A DNA stretch of 64,000 nucleotides, from the NCBI GenBank assembly GCA_013146195.2, contig CM028377.1, positions 60,822,678 to 60,886,677 of the forward strand, written 5' to 3'. How positions within the stretch are numbered: position 1 is the first letter of the stretch; each line of letters starts with the position of its first letter. The translations under genes and the position numbers were made by a program. Positions 1-10,222 of the stretch are shown one piece after another. Source of the DNA: Codonopsis lanceolata (Eukaryota > Streptophyta > Magnoliopsida > Asterales > Campanulaceae). Under the pieces are notes generated by a model. It did not search any database, was not told the origin of the DNA, and saw only the letters and a program-made list of their open reading frames with translations.

Positions 1-49
1 CTTGAAGAGTTGCTGCGATGGAGACGAAGATGAAATCGGAGTAGATTGA

Positions 50-277
50 AGGAGGTCGTTAATTGGGTTGCATTCTCAACACACCGCTGCCGCCTCAATC
101 AGGGCAGGAGCTAGGACATTCTCAACGGACGTTTCCGAAGCATCGCCGGTTAACAATGCCTTTGCCGATTCATGGAAGAAGGTGGCCCCAAGCCTAGACC
201 CACCCAAAACCCCACTTTCCTTCATGACCCATTGTCCTCCCACTCCTTTTAATATATCCACCAAGCTCACTGTCAAC
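50..277 (+). pseudogene. Fragment of mitochondrial ATP synthase subunit delta' (N-terminal exon)
   Basis: The reading frame is open from about base 50 and encodes a presequence-like stretch rich in Ala, Arg and Ser (…RAGARTFSTD), then a segment ending …DPPKTPLSFM and …TKLTVN. The WKK, DPPKTPLSFM and KLTVN motifs match my knowledge of the N-terminus of plant mitochondrial ATP synthase subunit delta', part of the F1 central stalk in the matrix. Only about the first third of that protein is here. The frame leaves the family after TKLTVN (base 277), possibly at an old exon end. No ATG is in place: the codon at the expected start reads ATT (62-64), and a TGA lies in frame at 47-49. This is a captured or decayed fragment. 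The SIRE-like Copia element inserted 22 bases downstream. Confidence is good for the family and low for any expression. Confidence 0.75.
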
Positions 278-299
278 AAGATTAAGCTGACATGGTTTG

Positions 300-1233
300 T
301 GAAAGAACGTACGTAGCTAGGATTCTCAAGAAAAGTCAATGTGATTACCAATGTAGCTGCGATTGTCGCTACAATCGGAATCATAATGAAACAACAAATA
401 ATTGTAGCAGCGGAAGAATACTTTAAAAAATAGAAAAACTGAAAAACTAAACTCAAGTTTTACCAAAAACAATCTACAAGTTAATACTTGTAGACCTAGC
501 CTCAAGGCCACAAAGATTTCACTAAAAAACGATGAATTATTTTACAAAAAATATTCACACAAGATAATGAATCTTGGAGAACAAAAACCCCACATAAACA
601 AGTTAAACAAAACGTGGGAAGAAACAAAAACAGCCTCCTTTAAACAAAACAGGAAGCACAAAACAGTTTCAGAACTTCTGATGTTACTACCAATGTAGCT
701 GCATTGACAGGAACATGCTGACTGCTGCACTTCGGGTCTGGAAAACAGCTTCAGAAACACCTCGAATCTGCTCACAGCCTCTATGGTTTTTGTTCTCTTT
801 CTGGAGCTCTACAAGAACCACGAATCCTTGCTCCTGAATATATAGTTATGCGTCTCCTACACACACCCAAAAACAGTCCATCTACTACAAGGAAAATGAT
901 TAGAACTTAAGGAAAAAATCAACAACTTACCAAACTAATGGGATTTTGTTACCAAATATGAAAGTGGTCAACAATCATGGTTAGACTAGGATTAAGGCAC
1001 GGTTTTGGTGAAAGATTTGACCAAGATTTTATTACCAAAAACAACTCCTAGAATTTAGGTCCAAGAAACCACAAATCTTTAGGAATATTTTGTTTCCAAA
1101 AATGATAAAACCTTAAGGACCAAGGAAAAACAAAATCTAATTAAAGATTTTGTTACCAAAAATGAACCAAAACTTTATGACCAAGAAAGGTGAAAACAAG
1201 ACCAAAATAGGTCATGCCTATTTTGCCCTTACA
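300..1233 (-). repeat. 3' LTR of the SIRE-like element (934 bp)
   Basis: It begins TG and ends CA as read on either strand, and lies next to the polypurine tract. It matches the LTR at 5089-6042 along its whole length. It lacks about 20 bp that the other LTR has near 5337-5360, between two short ACAAAAA direct repeats, so it looks like a slippage deletion. The GTTTG duplication precedes it. Confidence 0.93.
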
Positions 1234-1245
1234 ATCTTCCCCTTT
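1234..1245 (-). other. Polypurine tract of the SIRE-like element
   Basis: On the minus strand the bases read AAAGGGGAAGAT, directly before the TG that opens the 3' LTR. This is the expected place and composition for the plus-strand primer of a Copia element. Confidence 0.85.
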
Positions 1246-2399
1246 GTTGAACCTTTCTGGTCAAATCAAAAGACAAGTGTTTAGTCAACACCAATCAAAA
1301 CCATCTAATCTACATAGGTTAGAAAATCTCATCTCCCCCTAATCTCTCTCTCCCCCTATTTGACCGGAAAAGGAAGAGGGATAAACAATCTTTTTGGAAC
1401 TCTCAAAAATCCAAGATTTTGAAAAACACAATGAAGTGTTCACCATGATTTGATCACACCACTTAGCAATAACAGAGCACATCATATCCAAATTCAATAC
1501 CTCTTAGATCCACACAAAAATTAGACAACCACTAAATATTTTTCAACATGGAGATTTTTGGAAATTGATTTGCACAGTTTATATTAGGACAAAATTTCAC
1601 CAAGCTGATATCTTTGCCAACAATGCATGTCCTAAAATTTTATGCCTAAAAACATGATAACTAAAAGCTAGGGAAAAGAATAAATGCAATCACACACAAG
1701 TGATAAAGACCAGATCAAATCAATCTAGTTCCTAATGTAGCTGCATTGGGAGATGCATTCGCCAAAATTGTGATTTTATTTTCAATTTTGCATTTTTTTT
1801 AATTTCTCAACCAGATTTCTCTCCCAAGATCATAAAATTTTCACAACAAAAATCCATAGGTACTTTATTTCCCTAAGAATATAGCTCTACTTTATTTCAA
1901 GCTATAAAAACATGCCATTTGGAACTTTTCACACTATTTACCAAGGGAAGCCACTTACCTTTTTTATCAACCCATGAAATCCGATGATTCATAGTCCCAA
2001 AAGAAAGTGCCACAACCTTGTTCATAGGTAGCTCTTTTCCGTTAGGTAGCTTTCACACTTTTTCAATTAAAGGGAGTCAATTTTCTCAAGATCAACCCAT
2101 GAAAGCCTAAACTCCATAGTACCTTGACAAATTGCAGCATCCCAAAATTTTCAAAAGGTAGCTCTTTCCTTTGTGGACATCAAACATACTCAAAAACTGG
2201 GAGAGAGAGAGAATCATAACAATGAAATCACAACAGATTTTGAATGAAATTCCCAAGCAACCACAAGAGGCACATACATGTGAAACAATGATCTAGAGTG
2301 CCCTCTAAAGACAAAATGCAAGCATGCCTAAAAAAAATTAATTTTTTTAATAACTAAATATAAAATTATATGACACACAAAAAACACAAGAGATTTCCA
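1246..2399 (-). other. Non-coding 3' internal region of the SIRE-like element
   Basis: There is no open frame of note. The stretch is AT-rich, contains one copy of the AATGTAGCTGCATTG motif (about 1734-1748), and joins the RNase H remnant to the polypurine tract. A long untranslated 3' internal region is usual in SIRE-type elements, some of which carry an envelope-like frame here. I see no such frame. Confidence 0.6.
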
Positions 2400-2625
2400 A
2401 AGATTGAAAAATCTCTCAAAAACAAGACACTTGGCAAATATATCAGCAAGATGATTTTCAATCCCAACATGTACAATGCAAACAATTTCCATATTTAACC
2501 AAGTCTCTAAAAAAGTGGTGTCTTATATCAATGTGTTTTGTTCGAGAATGATGAACTGGATTTTTGTACAAAGCAAAATGCATAGGTGTTATCAAAAAAC
2601 AAGGTTAACACATCAATATGTAGCA
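2400..2625 (-). pseudogene. RNase H C-terminal remnant of the SIRE-like element
   Basis: Translating the minus strand with a frame change gives a DNT-A-type motif, then NPVHHSRTKHIDIRHHFFRD, the hallmark end of Copia RNase H, then a decayed form of the ADIFTK motif. In-frame stops interrupt it. The sequence before it belongs to the start of the reverse transcriptase region, so reverse transcriptase was deleted with the junction near 2620. Confidence 0.8.
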
Positions 2626-2673
2626 CATAATCTTTGATCATTTGGAGCATCCATAAAAGATTTAAGGCTTCTC

Positions 2674-3237
2674 TCAAAAATATTTTGATAAGCATGCAAA
2701 TTTTTTAGAATCAACCTTACATCTTCTCCTTGTGTATATGCTATCATGAATATTACCTATCACTTGAGAAATTGGATGGTTTTTCTGTATGCGCCTGGGA
2801 ATGTCATGGCTGCAATCATTCAAATTGGACTGAATTTCTGAATGTTCAGGACATGTTTCTGAATCTGCCAAGTTTATGTCCAATGTGAATGTCGATGTAG
2901 CTACATTGGGAATCACATTGGGTGACACATTGTGAATCACATTGGCTGAACTTTCAGAATATGCGTGGTTAAATCGATCATGTGATTTGCGGTTTCGAAT
3001 CTTTGGTTCTAAAGATTTTGGAGGAGATTCATCATGGTATTCATCAATGGTTTCATAGAACCGCTTAGCACCAGGACATATATCAAAGGGTTCACAGTAT
3101 TTGGACTTGCCTTTGTCATTACTACCCTTAGGAACCCACATCTGTTTAAAAACCTTTGGTTCTTTGTTTACGTGAGCGTGAGTTACGATCTCGCTTGCCG
3201 AATGTGACTTCCAATGTTGCTTCATTGGATGTTGCAT
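2674..3237 (-). pseudogene. Pol remnant: pre-protease motif fused to the linker before reverse transcriptase
   Basis: This is a 187-codon open frame. Near residue 34 it has the KQMWVPKG motif that precedes protease in SIRE-type polyproteins. Near residue 147 it has RRIQKNHPISQVIGNI, the segment that in Copia elements lies after integrase and just before reverse transcriptase. The protease active site and the whole integrase (zinc finger and DDE core) are therefore deleted. A short Asn-Val repeat (NVIHNVSPNVIPNVAT) is encoded by the dispersed ACATTGGGA word. It is not in the same frame as the gag frames upstream. Confidence 0.8.
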
Positions 3238-3689
3238 TCGATCCTTGCATCGATTTTAACCAAAAAGGTCTGCCTTACTTCTTCTTCATATACAACCTTT
3301 TTAAGAAAGCAGAATGGCTGTATATGACCAGGCTTGTGACAAAAATGACACACAAAATTCTTCTTTCTTGTTTTGGGTTTTTCAAAGAAGTTTAGATTTT
3401 GAAAATTTTGTGTGGGATGTTTTGGTTCAGTAGACATACCTTCACCTTCTTTCACAAACATCTTGGGCCTGAATCCAATACCAGACTTACCAGAATTATC
3501 ATAATTCAACATCTCATCCATTTTTTGTTGGCTTGAGTTCCATTTAGCCATGGTTTCATTGATTTGGATGAGCTTTTCTTTCAGATCTTCAATCTCCACA
3601 TCTTTCTTACTCAACAGACTCTCCAACCTTGTAAGACACTCCTTTTGTTCTTCATTAGCCTTTTTCGGCCGATTCGTTTGCCTTTCCAA
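3222..3689 (-). pseudogene. Gag-pol junction fragment: coiled coil plus second zinc knuckle
   Basis: This is a 155-codon frame. Residues about 10-50 are rich in Glu, Lys and Leu in heptad-like spacing (LESLLSKKDVEIEDLKEKL) and should form a coiled coil. Near residue 115 is a CX2CX4HX4C zinc knuckle (CHFCHKPGHIQPFC). A coiled coil between gag and protease fits the SIRE lineage. It is out of frame with the main gag frame upstream by at least one frameshift, so the polyprotein is broken here. Confidence 0.75.
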
Positions 3690-3864
3690 GCACTATAACT
3701 TGATGAGCTCTCTTTTCCCAATCTTTGTACGACTCTTTGTAACCTTCTAGCAGGTCGATTCGGGTTCTCCATCGTTCTCGTGATGAGGAGTTAAAACAAA
3801 GAAAGATCATCACATTTACGTCCATTGCATCTTCGATGTGACTTAGATGTAGCTACATTGGGAG

Positions 3865-5031
3865 TCACATTGGCCGAAAATCTGCAAAATCAGATGGAGA
3901 GTTGTGTACAACAGTGAGAGTGATGAGATCACCTGGATCTTCATCATCACTATCACTCAAAGTCGCAGAAAAATTCAAACCCTTCTTTCTCAAAGTATTA
4001 GCACATTGATTAGCATAATGCCCAAACCCTTGACAAGCCCTACATTGAATAGAATCAATATTTTTACTTCTAGATGTAGACTGCTTAGCAAAAGGATTGG
4101 TAAAAGAATTTTCAGGGGTTTGAAAAGAACTTTCTTTGGGAGGAAATTTGCTAGGCTCAGTTTTGAAAATTGTTTTGGTGATAGAAGATGGAGATTTGTT
4201 TTGCCCCTTTGTTTTCAAAATATTTTTAAACTTTGTTGTTAAAAAATCCATTGACTCTTCACCAAAATCAGATTCCTCAATCTCCTTATGCAATTCAAGA
4301 AATTCAGAAGAGATATCAACAACAGAAGGAAAAGCAATACTATCATGAGAAGGAGTAGAAGATGATGCACCTTTGCCTTTGTTCTTAATTTTCTCATTGA
4401 GGTTTAACTCAAAATTTTGAAGAATACCAGCTAGTCTTTCAAAACCAATTTTGTCAATGTCATGAGCTTCCTCAATAGCACAAATTTTCACATTAAACCT
4501 TTCAGGCAAGGTTCGCATCATCTTGCTAACAAGTCGATCATTGGTGATAGGATCACCCAAAGCAAGAGCAGAGTTAGATATATCAAGTAATCTAGCATAG
4601 TAAGACATAATATCTTCATCTTCATTCATCCTTGTGTTTTCAAATTGAGTGGTAAGCAATCTTAATTTAGAAGCACGAACACTGGAAGGTCCTTCAGACA
4701 AGGTTTGAAGGGCCTCCCAAACATCTTTAGCAAACTCATAGTTGGCTATAACCCTAAAGGTGTTAGCATCAGGAGCTTTGTATATGGCAGACAAGGCTTT
4801 AGAATTAAAAGATGCAATGTTTCTATCATTATTAGACCAATCTGCTTCTTTGGTGATCTTTACATCACCATCATCATCAGTAGTTTTGGGAGGAGTCCAA
4901 CCATTTAGAACATTAAGCCACGCTCTCTCATCAATTGATTTGATGAAGATACGCATCTTGACTTTCCAAATAGAATAATTTGCACTAGTCAAAATTGGAG
5001 GACGAACAACATTCTCATATTGAGAATCCAT
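3865..5031 (-). CDS. Gag of the SIRE-like element (coat/nucleocapsid protein)
   Basis: The frame is open for 388 codons from ATG at 5031 (MDSQYENV…). I prefer this start because the frame extension upstream has no other ATG and MD-rich starts are usual for Copia gag. Residues about 10-220 form the Copia gag domain, with the early YSIWKVKM motif and the later LPERFN and AIEEAHDID segments. Residues about 335-350 hold a CX2CX4HX4C zinc knuckle (CRACQGFGHYANQC) that packages RNA. Gag would form cytoplasmic virus-like particles. The frame stops before the next gag-pol piece, so pol cannot be made from it. The gag itself has no internal stop and could still be translated. Confidence 0.88.
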   Translation of the reverse strand: MDSQYENVVRPPILTSANYSIWKVKMRIFIKSIDERAWLNVLNGWTPPKTTDDDGDVKITKEADWSNNDRNIASFNSKALSAIYKAPDANTFRVIANYEFAKDVWEALQTLSEGPSSVRASKLRLLTTQFENTRMNEDEDIMSYYARLLDISNSALALGDPITNDRLVSKMMRTLPERFNVKICAIEEAHDIDKIGFERLAGILQNFELNLNEKIKNKGKGASSSTPSHDSIAFPSVVDISSEFLELHKEIEESDFGEESMDFLTTKFKNILKTKGQNKSPSSITKTIFKTEPSKFPPKESSFQTPENSFTNPFAKQSTSRSKNIDSIQCRACQGFGHYANQCANTLRKKGLNFSATLSDSDDEDPGDLITLTVVHNSPSDFADFRPM

Positions 5032-5074
5032 CACGGCTACAACCAGAATCAACTCTTAGTGATGTCAAGAGAAG

Positions 5075-5086
5075 GCTCTGATACCA
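5075..5086 (-). other. Primer-binding site for initiator tRNA-Met
   Basis: On the minus strand this reads TGGTATCAGAGC, complementary to the 3' end of plant initiator tRNA-Met. It starts two bases inside the 5' LTR, the normal arrangement for Copia elements. Confidence 0.92.
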
Positions 5087-5088
5087 AT

Positions 5089-6042
5089 TGAAAGAACGCA
5101 AGTAGCTAGGATTCTCAAGAAAAGTCAATGTGATTACCAATGTAACTGCGATTGTAGCTACAATCGGAATCACAATGAAACAGCAAATAATTGTAGCAGC
5201 GGAAGAATACTTTAAAAAACATAAAAACTGAAAAACTAAACTCAAGTTTTACCAAAAACAATCTACAAGTTAATACTTGTAGACCTAGCCTCAAGGCCAC
5301 AAAGATTTCACTAAAAAACGATGAATTGTTTTACAAAAACTATGTGAAATCACACAAAAAATATTCACACAAGATAATGAATCTTGGAGAACAAAAACCC
5401 CACATAAACAAGTTAAACAAAACGTGGGAAGAAACAAAAACAACCTCATTTAAACAAAATAGGAAGCACAAAACAGTTTCAGAACTTCTGATGTTACTGC
5501 CAATGTAGCTGCATTGACAGGAACATGATGACTGCTGCACTTCGGGTCTGAAAAACATCTTCAGAAACACCTCGAATCTACTCACAGCCTCTATGGTTTT
5601 TGTTCTCTTTCTGGAGCTCTACAAGAACCACGAATCCTTACTCCTGAATATATAGTTATGCGTCTCCTACACACACCCAAAAAAGTCCATCTACTACAAG
5701 GAAAAAGATTAGAACTTAAGGAAAAAATCAACAACTTACCAAACTAATGAGATTTTGTTACCAAATATGAAAGTGGTCAACAATCATGGTTAGACTAGGA
5801 TTAAGGCACGGTTTTGGTGAAAGATTTGACCAAGATTTTATTACCAAAAACAACTCCTTGAATTTAGGTCCAAGAAACCACAAATTTTTAGGAATATTTT
5901 GTTTCCAAAAATGATAAAACCTTAAGGACCAAGGAAAAACAAAATTTAATTAAAGATTTTGTTACCAAAAATGCACCAAAACTTTATGACAAAGAAATGT
6001 GAAAACAAGACCAAAATAGGTCATGCCTATTTTGCCCTTACT
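5089..6042 (-). repeat. 5' LTR of the SIRE-like element (954 bp)
   Basis: It is the full-length partner of the LTR at 300-1233. On the plus strand it opens TG. The last base is T where the other copy has A, so one terminal dinucleotide has mutated from CA to CT. The GTTTG duplication follows at 6043-6047. It holds two copies of the AATGTAGCT-type motif (about 5140 and 5502). A promoter must lie here, but I cannot place a TATA box with confidence. Confidence 0.93.
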
Positions 6043-6192
6043 GTTTGTTTCTCTATGCTACTGTGTTCATATCAAATCTCAATTTTATTTCTCTGAATTC
6101 CATTTTTAGTTGTAAAATAGATGTTGATTCTCTTGAACTTGCTAGAGATCTGGATGGATTTGATAAATATTTGATGTTTTTATTGTGTGTAA

Positions 6193-6276
6193 ATCATCAA
6201 TGATCGTGAGACCAGCAGATCCAGGGACTTTAGATTTGTTACCTTCAAGAATGAGCAGTCACTGAGAGACGATGGC
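6193..6276 (+). pseudogene. RNA-recognition-motif fragment of a glycine-rich RNA-binding protein
   Basis: One frame reads IINDRETSRSRDFRFVTF and continues KNEQSLRDD. It matches the second half of the RRM of plant GRP7/GRP8-type proteins, which bind RNA in nucleus and cytoplasm. The RNP1 motif (RGFGFVTF in the family) reads RDFRFVTF: both glycines are lost, which should damage RNA binding. The preceding T-rich bases (about 6048-6192) look like the family's RRM intron, but the expected AG acceptor reads AA. The match ends at about 6276. No glycine-rich tail follows. This is a captured or decayed fragment. Confidence 0.78.
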
Positions 6277-8448
6277 AAAATAGGTATTTAACATAACTTA
6301 ATGGTTAACCTTAACGTCCATCAAAAAATTGGGTTAACATACACGATAAGTCTAGTACAGTGGCCGCACAAAAATTTTTGATGTCTTAGTAACCTCATTG
6401 CAACTTTTTGAAAAGTACAATGGCCCAAAGGTGCGTTTTGTTATTAGTCTTGTACAAAGTACATGGTCAATTGTGTCGACCCTAATCAGTAAGTTGGTTA
6501 AAAAATAAATTTTCCCAAAATTTTTAACATGTATATGTCATTAAAAAATCAGAAATTATCCGGCTTCCATTTTATTTACATGTAGTTAGATGTCTCAAAA
6601 AACTAGTCATATCTCGATTTATAGATGCTTTTTACAAAGTGTGTGTATATGATTTAGTTTCAAATCGTTGGTTTATTCAATTTTTATTTTTCCTAGCCTG
6701 GATATTGATGCAAAGAAATTGACAAAAAAACTTGGTTTTGTTATCTCTCAGGTTTTTACTATGCACATTTTTTTTAATATACTAAATACGAATACGAATA
6801 GGTTTTAGAATCATTTATCCAATCAACTATAATAATAAAAAAAATTATTTTCAATTTCCAATAAAAAAAAGACTTATATATAAATTAGAAATATTTTTAA
6901 ATTTAAAAGATTAATTTTGATTGAAAACTTTTCATAATATACTCGTCCCGTGGGAAAAAATGGGAGAAGTTATTTGTAGCGTGGGTGTGTGACAGAAAAA
7001 ACAGGATGACAGTCGTCGTGGAAACCAAATCCCTGTCTTTACGGAGCATTGCTACGCTTTCAAGTATGCCGTTTTTTGGACATCAAAGATTGACTAATTG
7101 TCGTCCAGGGCAGCATCAGAATTGCTAGTCTCCTATTTGGCCCGGTCCTTGTTCATTCAAACTTTTCGCTTTCTCGTCTTTTCCGTTTTTCTTTTACATT
7201 TTTTTTTTCTTTCCATTATATTGGGTGACGTGGCAGGTGGACACATGAAGAAAGGTACTGTCCTTTTTTTTTTTTCAAAATTATTGGTATGCTTTATATT
7301 TTCGTTCGATTCAAAACAATAGTTTCGTTTTAATTTTTTTTTAAGATGATATTTTTTTCATTTTAGTCTTTTTTTTTCATATTTCAATTATGAATTATAT
7401 ACATAGGAGTTTTATTAAAACTATTTTTTATATCAATATTAATAATCAAGTTAATTGATCTCTTTAAAACGAATGGAGTAATCTTCTTGTTAGGAATGAC
7501 TTCTCAATTGAAACAAGTGTTTCTGAAAATTGAATGTTGAACATAGTTTAAGTACATAAATGTCCTTATCAACCTCTTCTCTTATTTTATCTTGATTGCT
7601 ACAAAAATGTTTGCCATTTTTTTCCTCTTTCTTTTTAAGTTTTTCCTTCCACATTTGGAGTCAAAATCCGAACTTGACAAACTATTTTGTTATCTTTTTT
7701 CTCTCTTCCTTTTCTTCTGAGCTTATTTTCTTTTTTTATTTCCATTGCCTAGATCAGATGCCAATAATGTTTCACATGACAAACTCACTTGGTTCGAATT
7801 TACCTTTTCTTTTTCAATAACTTTATTTTTCTTACAAGTTTCTTTTATTTTTTTGGTTCAAATTTACTTGTTTGACCTTAAAATTCATATTAAGTGTTTT
7901 TTTTATGTAAGAGAATTTTGATTCATATCTATGAAATTAATTAATTTATGACAAATTTACTGTTTGACCTTAATTAAATGACCTGCAGTTTATTAGGTGG
8001 AGAACTATTTTTATCCATAAATTAATTTATAAGAAACAACTCATCATTTTATAGATAGAGTTTGGACCACTTTAAAATTATCCATTCATCATTTTGTTAA
8101 AAAGAAATTTTGTTTGACTCGACTGAGGAAAAAAATTATGAAAACACTTTAAAATTTAAATAATACTCGGTTTCACAAAATTAGGACAGCCAACAATATT
8201 GGCCAAGCCTGAAACTCGCGCGTCTACCCCTTAAAAATTAGGGCAAATTTAAGCTTGAACTTATATAGACCGAGTTTGAACAAAAAAAATTCAGCTAGTG
8301 TACTATTTTCTGAAAATGACTAGTTTTGGTTAAAATATCAACAAACTTTTTTTAAACCCCTAATTGCACTAAAAATGTAATCTTAGACCTTAATTTTCAA
8401 AAATTGATGAGACCATAGCAATAAATAGCGATTTTCGTAAAATTTGTA
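6277..8448. other. Non-coding AT-rich stretch
   Basis: I see no gene here. 6840-6930 and 7250-7900 are very A- or T-rich. 6350-6480 holds several words built on CTTGTAC/GTACAATGGCC in both orientations, perhaps the decayed end of the element that carries the two host-gene fragments. The small frames in this stretch are T-rich chance frames. Confidence 0.5.
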
Positions 8449-9409
8449 GGAATAATTACGGGTCGGTACACTTTTGTAAAATTGTAATCGCTCCACTCCC
8501 CCATTTTTTTATTTAACCGAAAAAGTCTATTTTTCAGTTTTTCTTCCTTAAATAACCTTCCGTACGCAAGAATCACAACAACCGACGCCAACATCGCAAC
8601 AACCGACGCCAACATCAGAGGCAACGATGCCTAAATTGCGGAGCAATTTGAAAAATCAATGCATCGATTTGGAACGATGCAACATACCCACTTCTTGATT
8701 TGGAATCCAAAATAGATGTCTCGTGTTAGCAAAATTGAAGTTAGAAAGACGAAGAGAGAGAGGGGGGGGGGTACTGGGCATTTGAGCTTCTTACTTGGGC
8801 ACTGGACCCCAAATCTGGTGCTAACCTTCCATCTTCTACTCGAACAGTGAAGGCTTTGAGAGAAGCAAAACCAGACTCTTCTTCTTCCTTTATCTCATCT
8901 CCCCGGTTCCTTAACTCTTGGTTATAGTCTTAGTCTAGGTCCTTGCTCAAGCAATTCCCAGTAGAAAGTATGGTAAGGTTTCGGTAGCTGAATGAACATG
9001 TTATGAGATCTGTCCCACGACATATCATATGTAGAGTAGAGCCCAATTCCTTGAATTTAGTGGCTAATGGACAGTGTATGACTTTTAACAAGTATATAAA
9101 TGTATGAAACATTTTGACAGTAGGTTATAATTGATGCACAAATTTAATTATCGATGCCCAAAATTAATTACTGATGTCCAATTTTTGTATTGCGATGTTC
9201 AATTTTAGGCGATGATTTTTACATTGCGATGCCCAATTTTTTTCATTGTGATGCCCAAATTTGGGCATTGGCTTTGTCTGTACGCATTTTCTTCATTAAG
9301 GGTATTTTCGACATTTTACCCTCAAAAGTATACTTAACTGATTAAATAAAAGGAAAGTGGACTTGAAAGCTTATAATTTTCACAAATAGGACCGGCCCGG
9401 TCAACAACC
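8449..9409. mobile_element. MULE-like non-autonomous element, copy A
   Basis: The left end reads GGAATAATTACGGGTCGGT, followed by the shared subterminal block (TTTTGTAAAATTGTAACCGC-like, then AACCGAAAAAGT). The right end carries the same block inverted (CATTAAGGGTATTTT, ACTTGAAAGC, GGACCGGCCCGG). The interior is made of GATGCCCAAATTT-type words (9130-9260). No transposase is present. The outermost bases are decayed, so no target duplication can be read. Confidence 0.7.
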
Positions 9410-9486
9410 AAATTTGTATAAACTAAAGCCCTAATACGACCCCATGCTCGATTAAATTTATAGCTGAGTTTGAGTTGGAAAAAAAT

Positions 9487-10216
9487 GGTGAAATTATGGT
9501 CGGTCTCTTTTACAAAATTTATAACCCTTACAGTACCCCGTTCTTTTTTTCAACCGCAAAAGGTCATTTTTCGAAATATTGTTCAAAAATATCATTGTCT
9601 CATTCAACAGTTCTGACAAACACATTGGATTCGAAAATCACGACTGTTGCGAAACGAAACGGGGATCGAGGGGGCAACACCCCTTCGTAGGGGTTCGGGA
9701 GCAACACCCTCGAAAGGTAAACAACTTTTTGTATTCAATATGTACGAAACTGTATGGGTTGAAAGATTATTTCAGTAGGACGAAGGCGGAGAAGGATGAG
9801 AAGAAGAAGGCTTATGCCGGAGGAGATGGAAGAAAAGGTGAATGATATGGCCTGGTTCATTATCATTTCGCATCGCAGTGCAAAAATAGATTAGATAATA
9901 TTTTATGTATCGTGGTGCAAAAATTAATTCATTGCGGTGCATAAAAGTTGGTGTAGCGCGATGCAATTTGGATTAGGTAATTAAAATTTATGTATTGCAG
10001 TGCAAAAATTGGATTTTGTAATTAAAATTGATTCCATTTAAATTGATTCATCGCGGTGCAAAAATCGATGATCCGCGATGCATTTTCATAGCGCGCCTCA
10101 GACTCATTAAGGGTATCGTAGTCTTTTTACCCCAAAAAGTATCATTTTTCGGTTTAAAAAAAAGGGGACTGGAGTGATTGAAAACTTTGGAAAGTGGACC
10201 GGCCCGCAATTTCTCC
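9487..10216. mobile_element. MULE-like non-autonomous element, copy B
   Basis: The left end is GGTGAAATTATGGTCGGTC. The right end is GGACCGGCCCGCAATTTCTCC, which read inverted gives the family consensus GAGAAATTGCGGGCCGG. About 100 bp inside each end are inverted repeats, including AACCGAAAA and the CATTAAGGGTATCGTAG segment. The interior carries alternating GCAATGCATCG-type words. It is homologous along most of its length, inverted, to copy H at 36150-36842, including the segment TTTACCTTTCG(A/G)GGG. No coding capacity. Confidence 0.78.
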
Positions 10217-10222
10217 AAAAAA

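Larger units (their letters stand above)
300..6042 (-). mobile_element. SIRE-like Ty1/Copia retrotransposon, internally deleted, with both LTRs and target duplication
   Basis: The element lies on the minus strand. It has two long LTRs, a primer-binding site, a polypurine tract and a perfect 5-bp duplication GTTTG at 295-299 and 6043-6047. Remnants run in element order: gag with a zinc knuckle, a coiled-coil region with a second zinc knuckle, a pre-protease motif fused to the linker before reverse transcriptase, then the end of RNase H. Protease core, integrase and nearly all of reverse transcriptase are missing, so it cannot move alone. By hand count the LTRs differ at about 27 of roughly 930 aligned bases (about 3%), so insertion is fairly recent. 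The gag type and long LTRs suggest the SIRE/Maximus lineage, which was not tested. Confidence 0.93.
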
